A stretch of DNA of 50,284 nucleotides from an uncultured Roseiflexus sp. (GCA_937935075.1 CALGYB010000048.1:1-50284); one strand, 5' to 3'; counted from the stretch's first letter, positions 21,414-31,154 are shown. Made by a program: numbers and translations. Notes: generated by a model not told the origin, from the sequence alone.

Positions 21414-22759
21414 CTATCAGAACCAGGCCAGCGCAGGATGACGACTTCTTCGCGCAACTGCTCTTTGGTTAACGTTGCGATCCGGATGCGAAAGAGCGCG
21501 ATGTCGAGCGCCTCATACCCCAGTGTGCGGGCAATATCGGCAAGCAACTCGCCGGTGCGGATCAGCACACGGAAATAGGATGCCTGATCGCCGACGACAT
21601 AGGCGAGATGCGCGCCTGGGCGCAGAACAGTGCGGAGTTCGGCAAGATGACGCGCCATGCCGCCGAAGTAGAGTTTTGTTACTCGCGCGTAGAGACGCTC
21701 AAAGCCTGAGGTTTTCCCCAGCTGGATGCGTCGCGCTTCGATCATGTCGGCAAGATGGTGAATAACCGGATGGGATGCAATCCATTGATCGTCATCGTCG
21801 GATACATACACATTTCGCGTATTTGAACGGAGAAGATGCTGCTTCAATGCGCGAAGGTCGCTTTTGCTGCGGATAAATCCCAGCAGAACGCTTTCGAGGC
21901 GGGTCGTTCGCGTATAATCTTTTTCGTTCGGATAGGGCGGAGAGGTAATTACGGCATCGATCGAACAGGGTTCGATCATGTCCAGAACGCGCCGGGCGTC
22001 ACCGCGATGAACGACGGCTTCGGTCCGGTTCAATGCGCGCAGATGGCGGAGATCGTGCGCCATGTTCGAGATGCCGTCGAACCAGAGTGCGATCACTGGC
22101 GCATCGGCTTTCATCGGACCGACGCCGACTTCCGGGCCGAAATGGAGGTTGCCGATGGCAAACGCCAGCGCTTTTGCCAGAGCGAGTTGCTGGTGACGGA
22201 TGAAGCACGGATCGGCATGCCGCTGCAAGCAATCGAGCAGAACCAGTACTTTGTGCAGCGGCAGCGGACTGATCGAGTTCGCCAGCAAGAGGTTCATCCG
22301 TTCTGCATCGAGCGTGCGCAGGGTGCGACCAACCGGCGGATTCGCGCTGATGAATACCGGATCGTCTTCGATGCCGTCGGCTTCGAGCAGCGCGCGCGCG
22401 CGCCCGGCGACATATTCGGAGTGCTGAAGCAGTTCATCTGGATCAGGAGACCAGTCGCATTTGACCTGCGCGGCGAAATGGGCGAAGGGATTGGCTTCGA
22501 CGCCCACACCGGGAATGCCGCGTTTTTTGCATTCAACAATGGTTGTGCCTGTGCCGCAGAACGGATCGAGCACGCGATGCTGGCGCAGAATCCCGAAACG
22601 CTCAATGTACTCACGCACCAGGTGCGGCGGGAAGGAGAGCACGAACCGATACCAGTCGTGCGCCGGACGATCCTGATCGAGCAACCGGTTCATCTCGCCG
22701 TTGCTCTGACGATGGCGCTTTGTCCGGGGAGCAACGGGTGTGGATTCGCTGGCGTCCAT
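21410..22759 (-). CDS. Orphan DNA N4/N6 amino-methyltransferase
   Basis: A 449-residue SAM-dependent DNA methyltransferase. SAM-binding motif I is DPFCGTGTT (residues 65-73) and catalytic motif IV is TSPPYPNEKDYTR (272-284), the form used for exocyclic amino methylation of C or A. About 200 residues separate them and probably hold target recognition. A late SAM-fold strand is LRPGAHLAYVVGDQASYF. AAGGAAC precedes the ATG. No restriction endonuclease, specificity subunit or anti-phage gene flanks it; its only partner is the overlapping glycosidase. It could be a regulatory/housekeeping methylase or the survivor of a lost system. Confidence 0.87.
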   Translation of the reverse strand: MDASESTPVAPRTKRHRQSNGEMNRLLDQDRPAHDWYRFVLSFPPHLVREYIERFGILRQHRVLDPFCGTGTTIVECKKRGIPGVGVEANPFAHFAAQVKCDWSPDPDELLQHSEYVAGRARALLEADGIEDDPVFISANPPVGRTLRTLDAERMNLLLANSISPLPLHKVLVLLDCLQRHADPCFIRHQQLALAKALAFAIGNLHFGPEVGVGPMKADAPVIALWFDGISNMAHDLRHLRALNRTEAVVHRGDARRVLDMIEPCSIDAVITSPPYPNEKDYTRTTRLESVLLGFIRSKSDLRALKQHLLRSNTRNVYVSDDDDQWIASHPVIHHLADMIEARRIQLGKTSGFERLYARVTKLYFGGMARHLAELRTVLRPGAHLAYVVGDQASYFRVLIRTGELLADIARTLGYEALDIALFRIRIATLTKEQLREEVVILRWPGSDR

Positions 22760-22925
22760 TTGTTCCTTCCCTTGTGAAGACGAAGAGATGTCCTGTTGGT
22801 TCGAGAAGTATAAACCATCCGGCGCGTGGTTTCAACATGGTTGTAGAACGTGTGTTCCGAGAGAACCGGGACTGAGAACCGGGTCAGGCACACCTTCGCA
22901 CTTCGCGCCCCTCGCCCCCGACGAA

Positions 22926-23026
22926 GACCTTTGAGGTCGCGGCAAGTCCGGTTCAGTGGAGATGCGCCTTGCCGCTCGCAATAGTTACTGGCAATGACGA
23001 CAGCAGCGGAGCAGACCTCAAAGGTC
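22926..23026. repeat. Inverted pair of GACCTTTGAGGTC motifs
   Basis: GACCTTTGAGGTC at 22926-22938 and its exact reverse complement GACCTCAAAGGTC at 23014-23026, 75 bases apart. They could pair as 13-base arms. Both belong to the same short dispersed family as the copies near 19012, 19089 and 19173. Confidence 0.7.
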
Positions 23027-23035
23027 GCTCACGTT

Positions 23036-23213
23036 TCCACCTCCCGCCTCTCGCCTCCGATCTCTCGCCTCCGACCTCTCGCCTCCGACCTCTCCCCTCT
23101 CCCCTCTCCCCTCTCGCCTCCGACCTCTCCCCTCTCCCCTCTCGCCTCCGACCTCTCCCCTCTCGCCTCTCCCCTCTCGCCTCTCGCCTCTCCCCTCTCC
23201 CCTCTCGCCTCTT
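23036..23213. repeat. Pyrimidine-rich tandem tract
   Basis: About 180 bases almost entirely C/T on the plus strand, built from shuffled units of CTCTCGCCTC, CGACCTCTC and CCCTCTCC. Open frames through it on both strands (Ser/Pro/Leu-rich or Gly/Glu/Arg-rich) are artefacts. It abuts the -35 box of the next promoter. Confidence 0.9.
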
Positions 23214-23239
23214 GACATGGCGCGTATGGGCGCTATAAT
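23212..23239 (+). promoter_or_regulatory. Near-consensus sigma-70 promoter of the L,D-transpeptidase gene
   Basis: TTGACA (23212-23217), 16-base spacer, TATAAT (23234-23239): both hexamers are perfect. The expected start near 23246 gives a leader of about 70 bases. The -35 box begins as the pyrimidine tract ends. Confidence 0.88.
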
Positions 23240-23315
23240 CGGCTCAGGCGTCTCCATCAGGCGTGTATCCGCTGCTGTCCCGGTTGCCGGCAGAGACCAT
23301 CAGAAGGGGACCATA

Positions 23316-24521
23316 ATGCGCCACACCGCACGTCTGACCGTCGTTGTACTGCTGATTGTCAGTTTGTTCGCTACACCTACGGCGGCTCCCCTCTCCGCAC
23401 AGGCGGCGGCGCTCTATTTCCCGCGCACCGGGCATCATCTGACCGATGAGCATGGCTTCTTGAGTTTCTGGCGCAGCCATGATGGACCGCGCATGCTGGG
23501 GTTTCCTGTTACTGAAGCATTGATGATCGAGGGCGTCGGACCAGCGCAGTACTTCGAGAAGGGGCGTCTCGAGCGGGTCGCTGCCGCCGATGGCGCGCCA
23601 ATCGTGCGTACCGGCGCGGTTGTCGCTGAATACGTCGCCATCCTCTACCGCACCTTCCCGCCGCGCCCGGATCGTCCGCCGGTCGAGGGGGAACTGTTCT
23701 TCAGCGAAACCGGATACAGTGTTCGTGAGCCATTCATTGGCTTCTGGCAGGCGGCGGGCGGCGTCGATTTCTTCGGCATGCCGATCAGTGAACCGCTGTG
23801 GGAGCAGACTGCCGGAGGATACCGGCAGGTGCAGTATTTCGAACGCGCCCGGTTGGAGCGCGTTCCGGCATTCGCCGGAACAATCGACGAGATACAGGTC
23901 GGCGATCTGGGGCGCATGCTGGCGGAACTTCGTGGGCTGAACATTGCCCCTGTTCCCAATCGCGGATTCGAGACATTTGGTCCGCCTGCACCCGCCGCTG
24001 CCGACATCGCTCCGCTCAACGCGCCTGTCGCACCTGTGCTGCAACCCACTGCGCCGCCTGCTGCCCGACCTGCCTCCCCGCCTCGTGCAACTGCCACGCT
24101 GCGTTCGCCAGCGCCATCTCCGGCGAACCGCGCCCCCGCCGCCACGCGCGCAGCAAAGCGGATCGTCGTCAATCTGTCGAAACAGTGGCTCTACGCCTAC
24201 GAAGATGACCGCCTCGTCTTCGATGCGCCGGTTGCCACCGGGCGCGACGGGATGAACACGCCAACCGGCACATTCCAGATTTATGCGAAACTGCCCAGGC
24301 AAACGATGGATGGCGTCACCGATGGCACATACTGGGTTGTGCCGAATGTCCCGCACGTCATGTACTTCTACGGCGGCGTCGCCCTGCATGGCACGTACTG
24401 GCATAACCTCTTCGGCACCGGCGCGCGCCCATCGCATGGCTGCGTCAATCTGCCGCTGAAGTCGGCGGCGTGGCTGTACGAATGGGCGCCAATCGGCACG
24501 CCTGTGCGCGTGACCTACTAA
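23316..24521 (+). CDS. Secreted L,D-transpeptidase (YkuD) with N-terminal LGFP-like repeats
   Basis: A 401-residue exported cell-wall enzyme. The signal peptide is residues 1-30 (LTVVVLLIVSLFATPTAAPLSAQA). Two repeats follow, each with an FxxTGH/Y, FxxFW, GxPxxE, QYFExxRLER pattern (about residues 34-95 and 125-190), then a Pro/Ala-rich linker. The C-terminal YkuD domain starts RIVVNLSKQWLYAY and has the active site HGTYWH and SHGCVNL with nucleophile Cys376. Such enzymes make 3-3 crosslinks or attach proteins to peptidoglycan. The ATG at 23316 is chosen because it lies downstream of the promoter and has AAGGGGA just upstream; the frame is open through the promoter. Confidence 0.92.
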   Translation: MRHTARLTVVVLLIVSLFATPTAAPLSAQAAALYFPRTGHHLTDEHGFLSFWRSHDGPRMLGFPVTEALMIEGVGPAQYFEKGRLERVAAADGAPIVRTGAVVAEYVAILYRTFPPRPDRPPVEGELFFSETGYSVREPFIGFWQAAGGVDFFGMPISEPLWEQTAGGYRQVQYFERARLERVPAFAGTIDEIQVGDLGRMLAELRGLNIAPVPNRGFETFGPPAPAAADIAPLNAPVAPVLQPTAPPAARPASPPRATATLRSPAPSPANRAPAATRAAKRIVVNLSKQWLYAYEDDRLVFDAPVATGRDGMNTPTGTFQIYAKLPRQTMDGVTDGTYWVVPNVPHVMYFYGGVALHGTYWHNLFGTGARPSHGCVNLPLKSAAWLYEWAPIGTPVRVTY

Positions 24522-24524
24522 CGT

Positions 24525-25081
24525 ATGCCCCCTGAGCGACAACCGATCAAGCCGCCTATTGCACCCATGCGTGCCATGCTTATTGTGGCTGGAGCGCTGG
24601 TGTTCATCAGTGGCGTGCAACTCTTCGTGTTCGCGGAGCAAACCGACCGATTTTTCGCCTGGACGATCAAATGCCCGCCTGGCTCTGGCCCATCATCGGG
24701 TTACAGGCGGCTGCGCTGCTTGCTGTGGGAGCGATGCTGCTGGTTGCGCCCGGCTGCGCTGTACCGCTCTGGCCCTGGCAGTTGACGCCGCTCACAGCGC
24801 GCGCCATTGGCGCCTGGCTGGTCGGACTGGGGATTGCAGCGGTTCAGGTGCTGCGCGAGGGTGACATGATGCGGGCGCGCGGCGTACAGATCAGTTCGGC
24901 GGCATTCGTGGCGCTCCAGGCGCTTGCGCTGGTACGGTATCCTGCTGTGGTCTCCTGGCGTGATCGGCGCCTGTGGGGATACATCCTGTTTCTCGCCAGC
25001 ATCCTTGTCGTCAGCCTGTACGCCTGGCGTGCAACCAGGCGTTTCAGCGCCTATGATGAACCGCTGCGCGTTGCTCGATAG
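24525..25081 (+). pseudogene. Frameshifted small membrane protein
   Basis: A 49-residue start (MPPERQPIKPPIAP, then transmembrane MLIVAGALVFISGVQLFVFA and QTDRFFAWTIK) loses membrane character in its own frame after about 24670. A different frame from 24671 continues with three or four hydrophobic helices (PAWLWPIIGLQAAALLAVGAMLL, ARAIGAWLVGLGIAAVQVL, WGYILFLASILVVSLYAW). I read this as one multi-spanning protein of about 185 residues broken by a frameshift near 24665. A sequencing error or two genuine genes are alternatives. It starts four bases after the transpeptidase stop and overlaps the convergent WD40 gene by 31 bases. Function unknown. Confidence 0.5.
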
Positions 25082-28000
25082 ATCGTCACGCCCGCATCAC
25101 GACCGGCGGCGGCGAGTTGAGCGCCATCAGGACTGAACGCCAGCGCCAGGATGCCAAACTGCTGCTGAACACGCGCCATCTCCGCACCGCTTGCCGGGTT
25201 CCAGAACTGCACCACGCCGGTAGGCGTACCGGTCGCAAGGAGAGCGCCATCAGGCGAGAACGCCAGGGCGGTAAACCAGCCATTTTCCGGTGCAGCCTGA
25301 AGACTGCGCTCAGGGACGCCCGTTCGGTAATTCCACATACGCAACATTCCATCAGTGCCTGTCGCAGCGAACAGCGCACCTCCGGGCTGAAACGCGATAC
25401 TGGTGATCGAGTTCCGCATGCCGCTCAAGGTCTGAACGCGCTGCCCATCAGCGACACGCCAGATTTCGATGCGCGGGTCGTTCGGTGTGCCGGCAGCAGC
25501 CACAAAGTTGCCATCATTGCTGACCGCTATCAGAAATATCGCCGGGAGATCGGTTTGGAGCGACTGGATGAACCTCCCATTCGCCCCATTCCAGAGCGCC
25601 ACCGTGCCATCGCTGGCGCCGGCTGCAATTACCGTGCCGCTCGGATCGGCTGCGATGCAGAGCGGCGTCCCGGTCAATCCGGTCAGATTGCTGGACGTTT
25701 CCTGAAGAAAGTCCAGGATGACAACCGTATCCTGCTCAGTGATGGTTGCCAGCCGACCATTCGGCAAAAACGCCAGTGATTGCACCGACGTCGCCGAACC
25801 GGCGAACTGACGGGTCTGATCATTCGCCAGCAGCCGCAACTGAATGAACCCGTTGTAGCCAACGGCGCCGAGCACCTCGCTATCGGGCGAAAACACGAGC
25901 GATGTCACCAGTCCCAGCCCGATGCGCAGATTCATATCAGGGCGCTGCTGTGTCAGGTCCCAGACGATCACACGCCCTTCCTGATCGCTTACCGACGCCA
26001 GCCGCTCACCATTTGGGCTAATAGCGATACCGAAAATGTCGAGACGATGGACATCGAGCACGTCGGTCTGAACGCCGCGTTCGACATCCCAGACGCGCAC
26101 GGTCGCGTCCAACCCTGCCGAGTAGAGGGTCTTCCCGTCGGGAGAGAATGCCAGTCCACGAATCACGATCCAGTTCGTGTGACCGCGCAACTGATGGATC
26201 AGTTGACCGGTTGCAGCATCGATCAGATAGACGACCCCCTCAGTCGAACCGACCGCCAGCGTCTTGCCATCGGGCGAAAACGCAACGCCGGTCGCCCAGT
26301 AGCGCAGGTTCGTCGCCGGATCGATTGCCGTGCGAAAACTAAAGCCGCTGATCTCGCGCCCGGATGCCACATCCCATAGTCGCACGCTGCCATCACGCGA
26401 GGCGGATGCTAACGTCGCACTGTCGGGCGAGAACGTCACACCGCCAATAAACCCCGTATGCCCGCTAAGGGTGGCCACGAGTTGACCGGTTGCAGCATCC
26501 CATATGCGCACTGTCTGATCGGTGCTTCCGGACGCGAGCAGCGTACCGCTCGGAGCGAAGGCGAGGCTGCGGATCCAGCCGGTATGACCGCTCAACCGCC
26601 GGAGCACTCTGCCGGTCGCTGCATCCCATATACGAATATCGTTATCATCGCTGGCGCCCGACGCCAGCAGGGTGCTGTCGGCAGACCAGGCGAGCGACGT
26701 GATTTTGCCGGTATGATCGAACCATGTTCCACGATCGTCGAGGGTTGTGGCATCGTGCAGGCTCACTGCTTCGCTGATTCCCACTGCAAGCAGCCGTCCA
26801 TCGGGCGAATAGGCGACAGGACCAAACACCGACATGGAGAGCTGGCGCGTTGCCGTGATTGCAGCGACGTTCCGGGGTGAAATGGCATCCGGGCTAAGTT
26901 CGGGCGCTCCGTTGGCGGGTATTGGCGTCGGGGGCGGCACAGTCGGTTCGGCATTTCCGATGACCGTCGCTGTGGAGGCAACCGTTGTTCCCGTTGGTTC
27001 AGGTGATGTTGCCACAGGCGCCGACGTCGGCGCTCCGGCGGCGCCGCTCATGCCGAGCATCTGGCGCAACGGGCTTCCCGGCAAAAAGATCGCAATCGCC
27101 AGACAGACCCCAATTGCGGCGACGGTCAGCAGCACGGCGGAAGTAATGAGGCAACCGGTGCTCAAACCTCGTGGTTGTGGAGCGGGCGCGTAGCCAGCAG
27201 GATACCCCGGCGGCGGGTAGGACGCAGGCGCTCCGGGCGGCGGAGCAGCCGGAGCGACGGGAACAGGCGCAGGCTCTGGAGATGCAGGCGCAGGTGTCGC
27301 AGGCGCCGGTCCTGCAACCACGACATTCTCCGGCTGTTCTTCAGACGAGGCTGATGGCGTCACCTGTGTCAGCACATCAGGACCAAGCCCCAGCGAACGA
27401 CCGCCCATCATCTGGGCGGTTTCCAGCGCGATGCGCATTTCGCGCGCCTGCTGGAATCGATTGACCGGACGCAGTTGCAGCGCGCGCAGCAACACCTGCT
27501 CGACCAGCGGGGAAATCTGCGGATTGAGCGACCGGGGACCCGCCAGCGGCATTCCGGCTTCCTGCTGCGCTGGCGTTGGCGGCGCCCAACCGGTCAGCGC
27601 GTGATACATCAGTGCGCCGATAGTATACACATCGCTGACCGTCGTGGGTTCGGCATCGGGACGCGAGAGTTCCGGTGCACGGTACGGCGACGGCGTCTGC
27701 CCGATAGGGGTCGCCAGGGTGAAGGGGGTGACCAGAAATGAGCCTTTGTCATCGACCCAGACATCGACGACCGCCAGATCGCCCAGAAACAACGGCGGCC
27801 GTTGACGGTGCAGATGCTCCAGCAGCAGCAACAAGCGCGTCGCCTGCGTCAGCACGTCGGGTTCCGGCAGCGGACCGCCGCGCGCGCGAATGGCGCGTTC
27901 GAGGTCTTGACCGCCGGGATCGGCGCAGACCATGTAATAGTGCGCACCCTCCGCAAAATGGTCGCGCAACGGCAGCAATGTCTCGTGCTTCACCGCAGCG

Positions 28001-28179
28001 ATCTGTCTTGCCAGAGTCTCCAGATTGCCCAGTGCTTCTTCAGGCGCCACAAACGCGGCAGCCAGCATCAATTCACCGCTCTGATCGTCGCGGCAGCGGT
28101 AGATTTTCACGCCAGGTCGTTCATCAATGGCATAGATCACGCGGTAGCGATCACGGATGACTTGCTCGCCTGAACTCAT
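25051..28179 (-). CDS. Membrane pseudokinase with WD40 beta-propeller
   Basis: A 1042-residue protein. Residues 1-255 have the serine/threonine kinase fold pattern but lack its catalytic residues. The ATP-lysine strand reads LMLAAAFVAP, the HRD loop region is PPLFLGDLAVVDVWVDDKG, and DFG is replaced by VTP, while YRAPELSRP (APE) and SDVYTIGALMYHALTG remain. A Pro/Ala linker leads to one transmembrane helix (residues 342-366), then Thr/Pro-rich sequence. About 600 residues of WD40 repeats follow (many LAFSPDG and VRIWDAATG units, probably two propellers), likely outside the cell. It is probably a scaffold or sensor, not an enzyme. No active kinase is adjacent. Confidence 0.85.
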   Translation of the reverse strand: MSSGEQVIRDRYRVIYAIDERPGVKIYRCRDDQSGELMLAAAFVAPEEALGNLETLARQIAAVKHETLLPLRDHFAEGAHYYMVCADPGGQDLERAIRARGGPLPEPDVLTQATRLLLLLEHLHRQRPPLFLGDLAVVDVWVDDKGSFLVTPFTLATPIGQTPSPYRAPELSRPDAEPTTVSDVYTIGALMYHALTGWAPPTPAQQEAGMPLAGPRSLNPQISPLVEQVLLRALQLRPVNRFQQAREMRIALETAQMMGGRSLGLGPDVLTQVTPSASSEEQPENVVVAGPAPATPAPASPEPAPVPVAPAAPPPGAPASYPPPGYPAGYAPAPQPRGLSTGCLITSAVLLTVAAIGVCLAIAIFLPGSPLRQMLGMSGAAGAPTSAPVATSPEPTGTTVASTATVIGNAEPTVPPPTPIPANGAPELSPDAISPRNVAAITATRQLSMSVFGPVAYSPDGRLLAVGISEAVSLHDATTLDDRGTWFDHTGKITSLAWSADSTLLASGASDDNDIRIWDAATGRVLRRLSGHTGWIRSLAFAPSGTLLASGSTDQTVRIWDAATGQLVATLSGHTGFIGGVTFSPDSATLASASRDGSVRLWDVASGREISGFSFRTAIDPATNLRYWATGVAFSPDGKTLAVGSTEGVVYLIDAATGQLIHQLRGHTNWIVIRGLAFSPDGKTLYSAGLDATVRVWDVERGVQTDVLDVHRLDIFGIAISPNGERLASVSDQEGRVIVWDLTQQRPDMNLRIGLGLVTSLVFSPDSEVLGAVGYNGFIQLRLLANDQTRQFAGSATSVQSLAFLPNGRLATITEQDTVVILDFLQETSSNLTGLTGTPLCIAADPSGTVIAAGASDGTVALWNGANGRFIQSLQTDLPAIFLIAVSNDGNFVAAAGTPNDPRIEIWRVADGQRVQTLSGMRNSITSIAFQPGGALFAATGTDGMLRMWNYRTGVPERSLQAAPENGWFTALAFSPDGALLATGTPTGVVQFWNPASGAEMARVQQQFGILALAFSPDGAQLAAAGRDAGVTIYRATRSGSS

Positions 28180-28245
28180 GGAAGCCTCGTTGTGATGCAG
28201 ATCCTCTTCCAGCGATACCCCGCGCTTGTCCGACAGCGCTCACTT

Positions 28246-29904
28246 TTATGCCATCTGAAGCGACTCTGGCACGCGGCGGATGATCGAGTCGGGAATGCTG
28301 TAATCCTTTGCGATGACCCGCGCCGTCATTTTTGCCGACATCATCACCGATGGCGTGCCTCCGCCCGGCTGAACGCTTGCGCCGACCAGATAGAGCCGCT
28401 CGATGTCCTCGCTCCGATTATGCGGGCGGAAGTAGGCTGACTGGATCAACAATGGTTCAACGCCGAAGCCGTTTCCAAGCCAGCTATTGAGCGTTCCCTC
28501 GAAGTAATCGGGCGTAATATAACTCTTATGCACCAGGCGATCCATCAGCCCCGGCAGATACCCGCGCTCATCAAGAAAGCGGAGCACTTTGTCAACGAAG
28601 GGTTCTGCCAGGTGCGACCAGTTCAGCCCAGAACCGTTGTTTGGCACGGGCACGAGTGTGTAGGCGGCGTGGTGACCGGGAGGCGCCAGGCTGGGGTCGG
28701 TAAGCGTCGGAATGTGCAGGTATTGCGAGAAATCATCCGCCAGCGTCTTGCGGTTGAAAATATCTTCCAGCAACCCCTCGTAACGTGGTCCGAGAATGAT
28801 ATTATGGTGGCGCAACTGCGCATCGCGCGGATCGGCGCGGAACCCGAAGTAAATGACAATCAGCGACATCGACTGCCGCGCCAGACGCACGCGCAGATCA
28901 TTGTTTATCCGCCGGTGTTTGCGGTCAATCAGGCGGAGATAGGTCATCGCATAATCACCATTCGAGACGACCAGATCCGCATCGAGGCGTGTGCCATCAG
29001 CCAGTTCGACGCCGCGGGCAATGCGGCGTGCACGCAACCCGCGCGGCTCACGCCCATGCTCGTCGGTCACGATAATCCGGCGGACCTCGCTGTTGTAGCG
29101 CATGACCCCGCCCAGGTCCTCGAACTTCCGCACCAGCCCCTGCACCAGTGCACCGGTGCCGCCGCGCGCAAAGTGAATGCCCCACGTCTTTTCGACGAAA
29201 TGAATCATGGCATAAATTGCCGGCACCTGCAACGGATTGCCGCCGATCAGCAACGGCTCGAAACTGAACACTTGCTGCATCTTGGGGTTGCGGAAGTAGC
29301 GTTTGACGAACGAAAAAAGCGGACGTACCGCGTCGAGACGCACCAGATCAGGGACGACTCGCAACATCGTTCCGATGTCGCCGAAGTACGTGTACCCCAG
29401 TTCGAGGAACCCGCGTTTGAAGATTGCTTCGGCAGCGGCGTGGAACTGCTCGTATCCTTCGAGGTCTTCCGGCGCCAGGATGCGGATCTGCTCACGGGTA
29501 TGTTCTGGATCGCCGTCATAGTCGAAGAAGGTTCCATCATCGAAATAAATGCGATAGAAGGGAAGGATTGGCGTAAGCGTCACATACTTCGATGTGGCAG
29601 GACCGCCGCTGATGCCGCTGGTGATGCGCGCACCAGGCGCCAGCACATCCGGCGGAAAGTCGGGCGCAGCCAGATTCGCCGCGTCGCGTTCCAGCGCAAA
29701 CAATTCTTCGATAAAATGTGGTACGGTGATGACCGTCGGACCCATATCGAAGGTGAACCCATCAACTCGCCGCACATACGCGCGGCCTCCGGGTCCGTCC
29801 AGTTTTTCGACAATGGTCGTATCGAACCCCAGGCTTTGCAGGCGAATCCCCATCGCCAGACCGCCAAATCCGGCGCCGATGACAATTGCACGTTTGCGTT
29901 CCAT
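28246..29904 (-). CDS. Phytoene desaturase family (CrtI-like) FAD oxidoreductase
   Basis: A 552-residue carotenoid desaturase-type flavoprotein. The N-terminal dinucleotide-binding fold is [38 protein letters not shown]. The C-terminal FAD signature is [29 protein letters not shown]. Length and the GPGGRA element fit the CrtI group that introduces double bases into phytoene or related carotenes, or acts on their ends. Which carotenoid step it performs cannot be settled, and no other carotenoid gene is adjacent. The neighbours are a divergent thioredoxin-fold gene and the WD40 gene 66 bases downstream. Confidence 0.85.
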   Translation of the reverse strand: MERKRAIVIGAGFGGLAMGIRLQSLGFDTTIVEKLDGPGGRAYVRRVDGFTFDMGPTVITVPHFIEELFALERDAANLAAPDFPPDVLAPGARITSGISGGPATSKYVTLTPILPFYRIYFDDGTFFDYDGDPEHTREQIRILAPEDLEGYEQFHAAAEAIFKRGFLELGYTYFGDIGTMLRVVPDLVRLDAVRPLFSFVKRYFRNPKMQQVFSFEPLLIGGNPLQVPAIYAMIHFVEKTWGIHFARGGTGALVQGLVRKFEDLGGVMRYNSEVRRIIVTDEHGREPRGLRARRIARGVELADGTRLDADLVVSNGDYAMTYLRLIDRKHRRINNDLRVRLARQSMSLIVIYFGFRADPRDAQLRHHNIILGPRYEGLLEDIFNRKTLADDFSQYLHIPTLTDPSLAPPGHHAAYTLVPVPNNGSGLNWSHLAEPFVDKVLRFLDERGYLPGLMDRLVHKSYITPDYFEGTLNSWLGNGFGVEPLLIQSAYFRPHNRSEDIERLYLVGASVQPGGGTPSVMMSAKMTARVIAKDYSIPDSIIRRVPESLQMA

Positions 29905-30094
29905 AGGTGATATGTATGCTTTCAGTTATGCTATATAGCGTGATCGGGCACGTATCTGAACATCCTGTGCACGCCTTGTATCAGAAAGGAATACGGCATG
30001 GGAGCGTTCTATCCCAATCAACTACGCGCCCTGGAACATCACGGATGCGACAGGTGCATCATACCATGAAACGCATCCGGCGCGCTGCGGTGTC

Positions 30095-30103
30095 TGGTAC
30101 AAT
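30095..30103 (+). promoter_or_regulatory. Extended -10 before the thioredoxin-fold gene
   Basis: TGG-TACAAT, 48 bases before the ATG at 30151. No -35 match is seen, as is usual for extended -10 promoters. Confidence 0.45.
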
Positions 30104-30150
30104 ACCAGCACAACCAGCATGCTGTAATAGTGCTGTCAAGGAGGAAGATC

Positions 30151-30714
30151 ATGGCCGCAACTTCGGAAACATCAACCACCCTGACGTTGGGCGCCCTGGC
30201 GCCCGATTTTACCCTGACCGATACGGTATCTGGCAGGCGGATGTCGCTGAATGATCTGAAATCGTCGAAGGCGACGGTGATCATGTTCATCTGCAATCAC
30301 TGCCCGTATGTCAAGCATGTTGACCGGGCGCTTGTTCGCCTGGCGCAGGACTACATGCCGCAGGGGGTGTCGTTCATCGCTATCAGTTCCAATGATCCGG
30401 TTCAGTACCCGGAGGACGCGCCGGAGAAGATGCGCGAGGAAGCGTTGCGTATCGGGTATCCCTTCCCCTATCTGTTCGACGAAACCCAGGATGTTGCGCG
30501 CGCCTATGGCGCAGCCTGCACCCCCGACACCTTCATCTTCGACGGCAATCTGCGCCTGGTCTACCGCGGCCAACTCGACGACACCCGTCCGAGCAGCGGC
30601 AGAGAGGCGACTGCTGCCGATGTGCGCGCCGCGCTCGATGCCATTCTGTTGGGTCAACCGGTCAATGCCGTGCAGAAGCCGAGCGTTGGGTGCAGCATCA
30701 AGTGGAAAAAGTGA
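30151..30714 (+). CDS. Thioredoxin-fold AhpC/TSA-like redox protein
   Basis: A 187-residue cytoplasmic protein of the redoxin/AhpC-TSA group. The start [21 protein letters not shown] leads to the active-site strand [15 protein letters not shown], with a CXXC pair Cys48-Cys51. [20 protein letters not shown] is the usual beta-hairpin. The family 'CNHCPYVK' type is widespread but its partner is unknown; a thiol peroxidase or disulfide reductase role is inferred from fold. AAGGAGGA (30138-30145) five bases before the ATG selects this start over one seven codons upstream. The YjbQ gene begins 20 bases after its stop. Confidence 0.9.
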   Translation: MAATSETSTTLTLGALAPDFTLTDTVSGRRMSLNDLKSSKATVIMFICNHCPYVKHVDRALVRLAQDYMPQGVSFIAISSNDPVQYPEDAPEKMREEALRIGYPFPYLFDETQDVARAYGAACTPDTFIFDGNLRLVYRGQLDDTRPSSGREATAADVRAALDAILLGQPVNAVQKPSVGCSIKWKK

Positions 30715-30734
30715 CGGTCACCTGGGAGAAGTCC

Positions 30735-31154
30735 ATGCGCTCATACCGCGAAGAACTCTGGTTCAACACCTCTACGCGAGTGGCGTTTGTGCGCATTACC
30801 GATCAGGTTGCGGCAGCCGTGCGCAAATCGGGGGTGCGCGAGGGATTGTGCCTGGTAAACGCCATGCACATCACCGCCAGCGTGTTTGTCAACGACAATG
30901 AATCCGGCCTATGGCACGACTTTGAACGCTGGCTGGAGAAGCTTGCGCCGCATGCGCCGATCTCGCAGTATCGCCACAACGACACGGGTGAAGACAACGC
31001 CGACGCGCACCTGAAACGCACCATCATGGGGCGCGAAGTGGTGCTGGCGATCACCGACGGCAAACTCGACCTCGGTCCGTGGGAAGAGGTGTTCTACGGC
31101 GAGTTCGACGGTCAGCGGCGCAAGCGCGTGTTGATCAAAATCATCGGCGAGTAG
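30735..31154 (+). CDS. yjbQ: YjbQ family (UPF0047) protein
   Basis: A 139-residue YjbQ protein, matching the usual family length. Recognisable features are the strand [33 protein letters not shown], the acidic helix [17 protein letters not shown], and [19 protein letters not shown] with conserved His and Asp/Glu. The C-terminus is [27 protein letters not shown]. Some homologues have weak thiamine-phosphate synthase activity; the true role is unclear. ATG 30735 with GGGAGA upstream is preferred over ATG 30690, which lies inside the preceding gene. Confidence 0.9.
   Translation: MRSYREELWFNTSTRVAFVRITDQVAAAVRKSGVREGLCLVNAMHITASVFVNDNESGLWHDFERWLEKLAPHAPISQYRHNDTGEDNADAHLKRTIMGREVVLAITDGKLDLGPWEEVFYGEFDGQRRKRVLIKIIGE

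Noticed and set aside
20247-22759. Restriction-modification system
   Set aside because: Only the methyltransferase is present; the coupled neighbour has both GH-A catalytic glutamates and is not a nuclease.
23036-23213. CRISPR array or Pro/Ser-rich coding sequence
   Set aside because: The units are irregular C/T shuffles without unique spacers, and the tract ends in a promoter.
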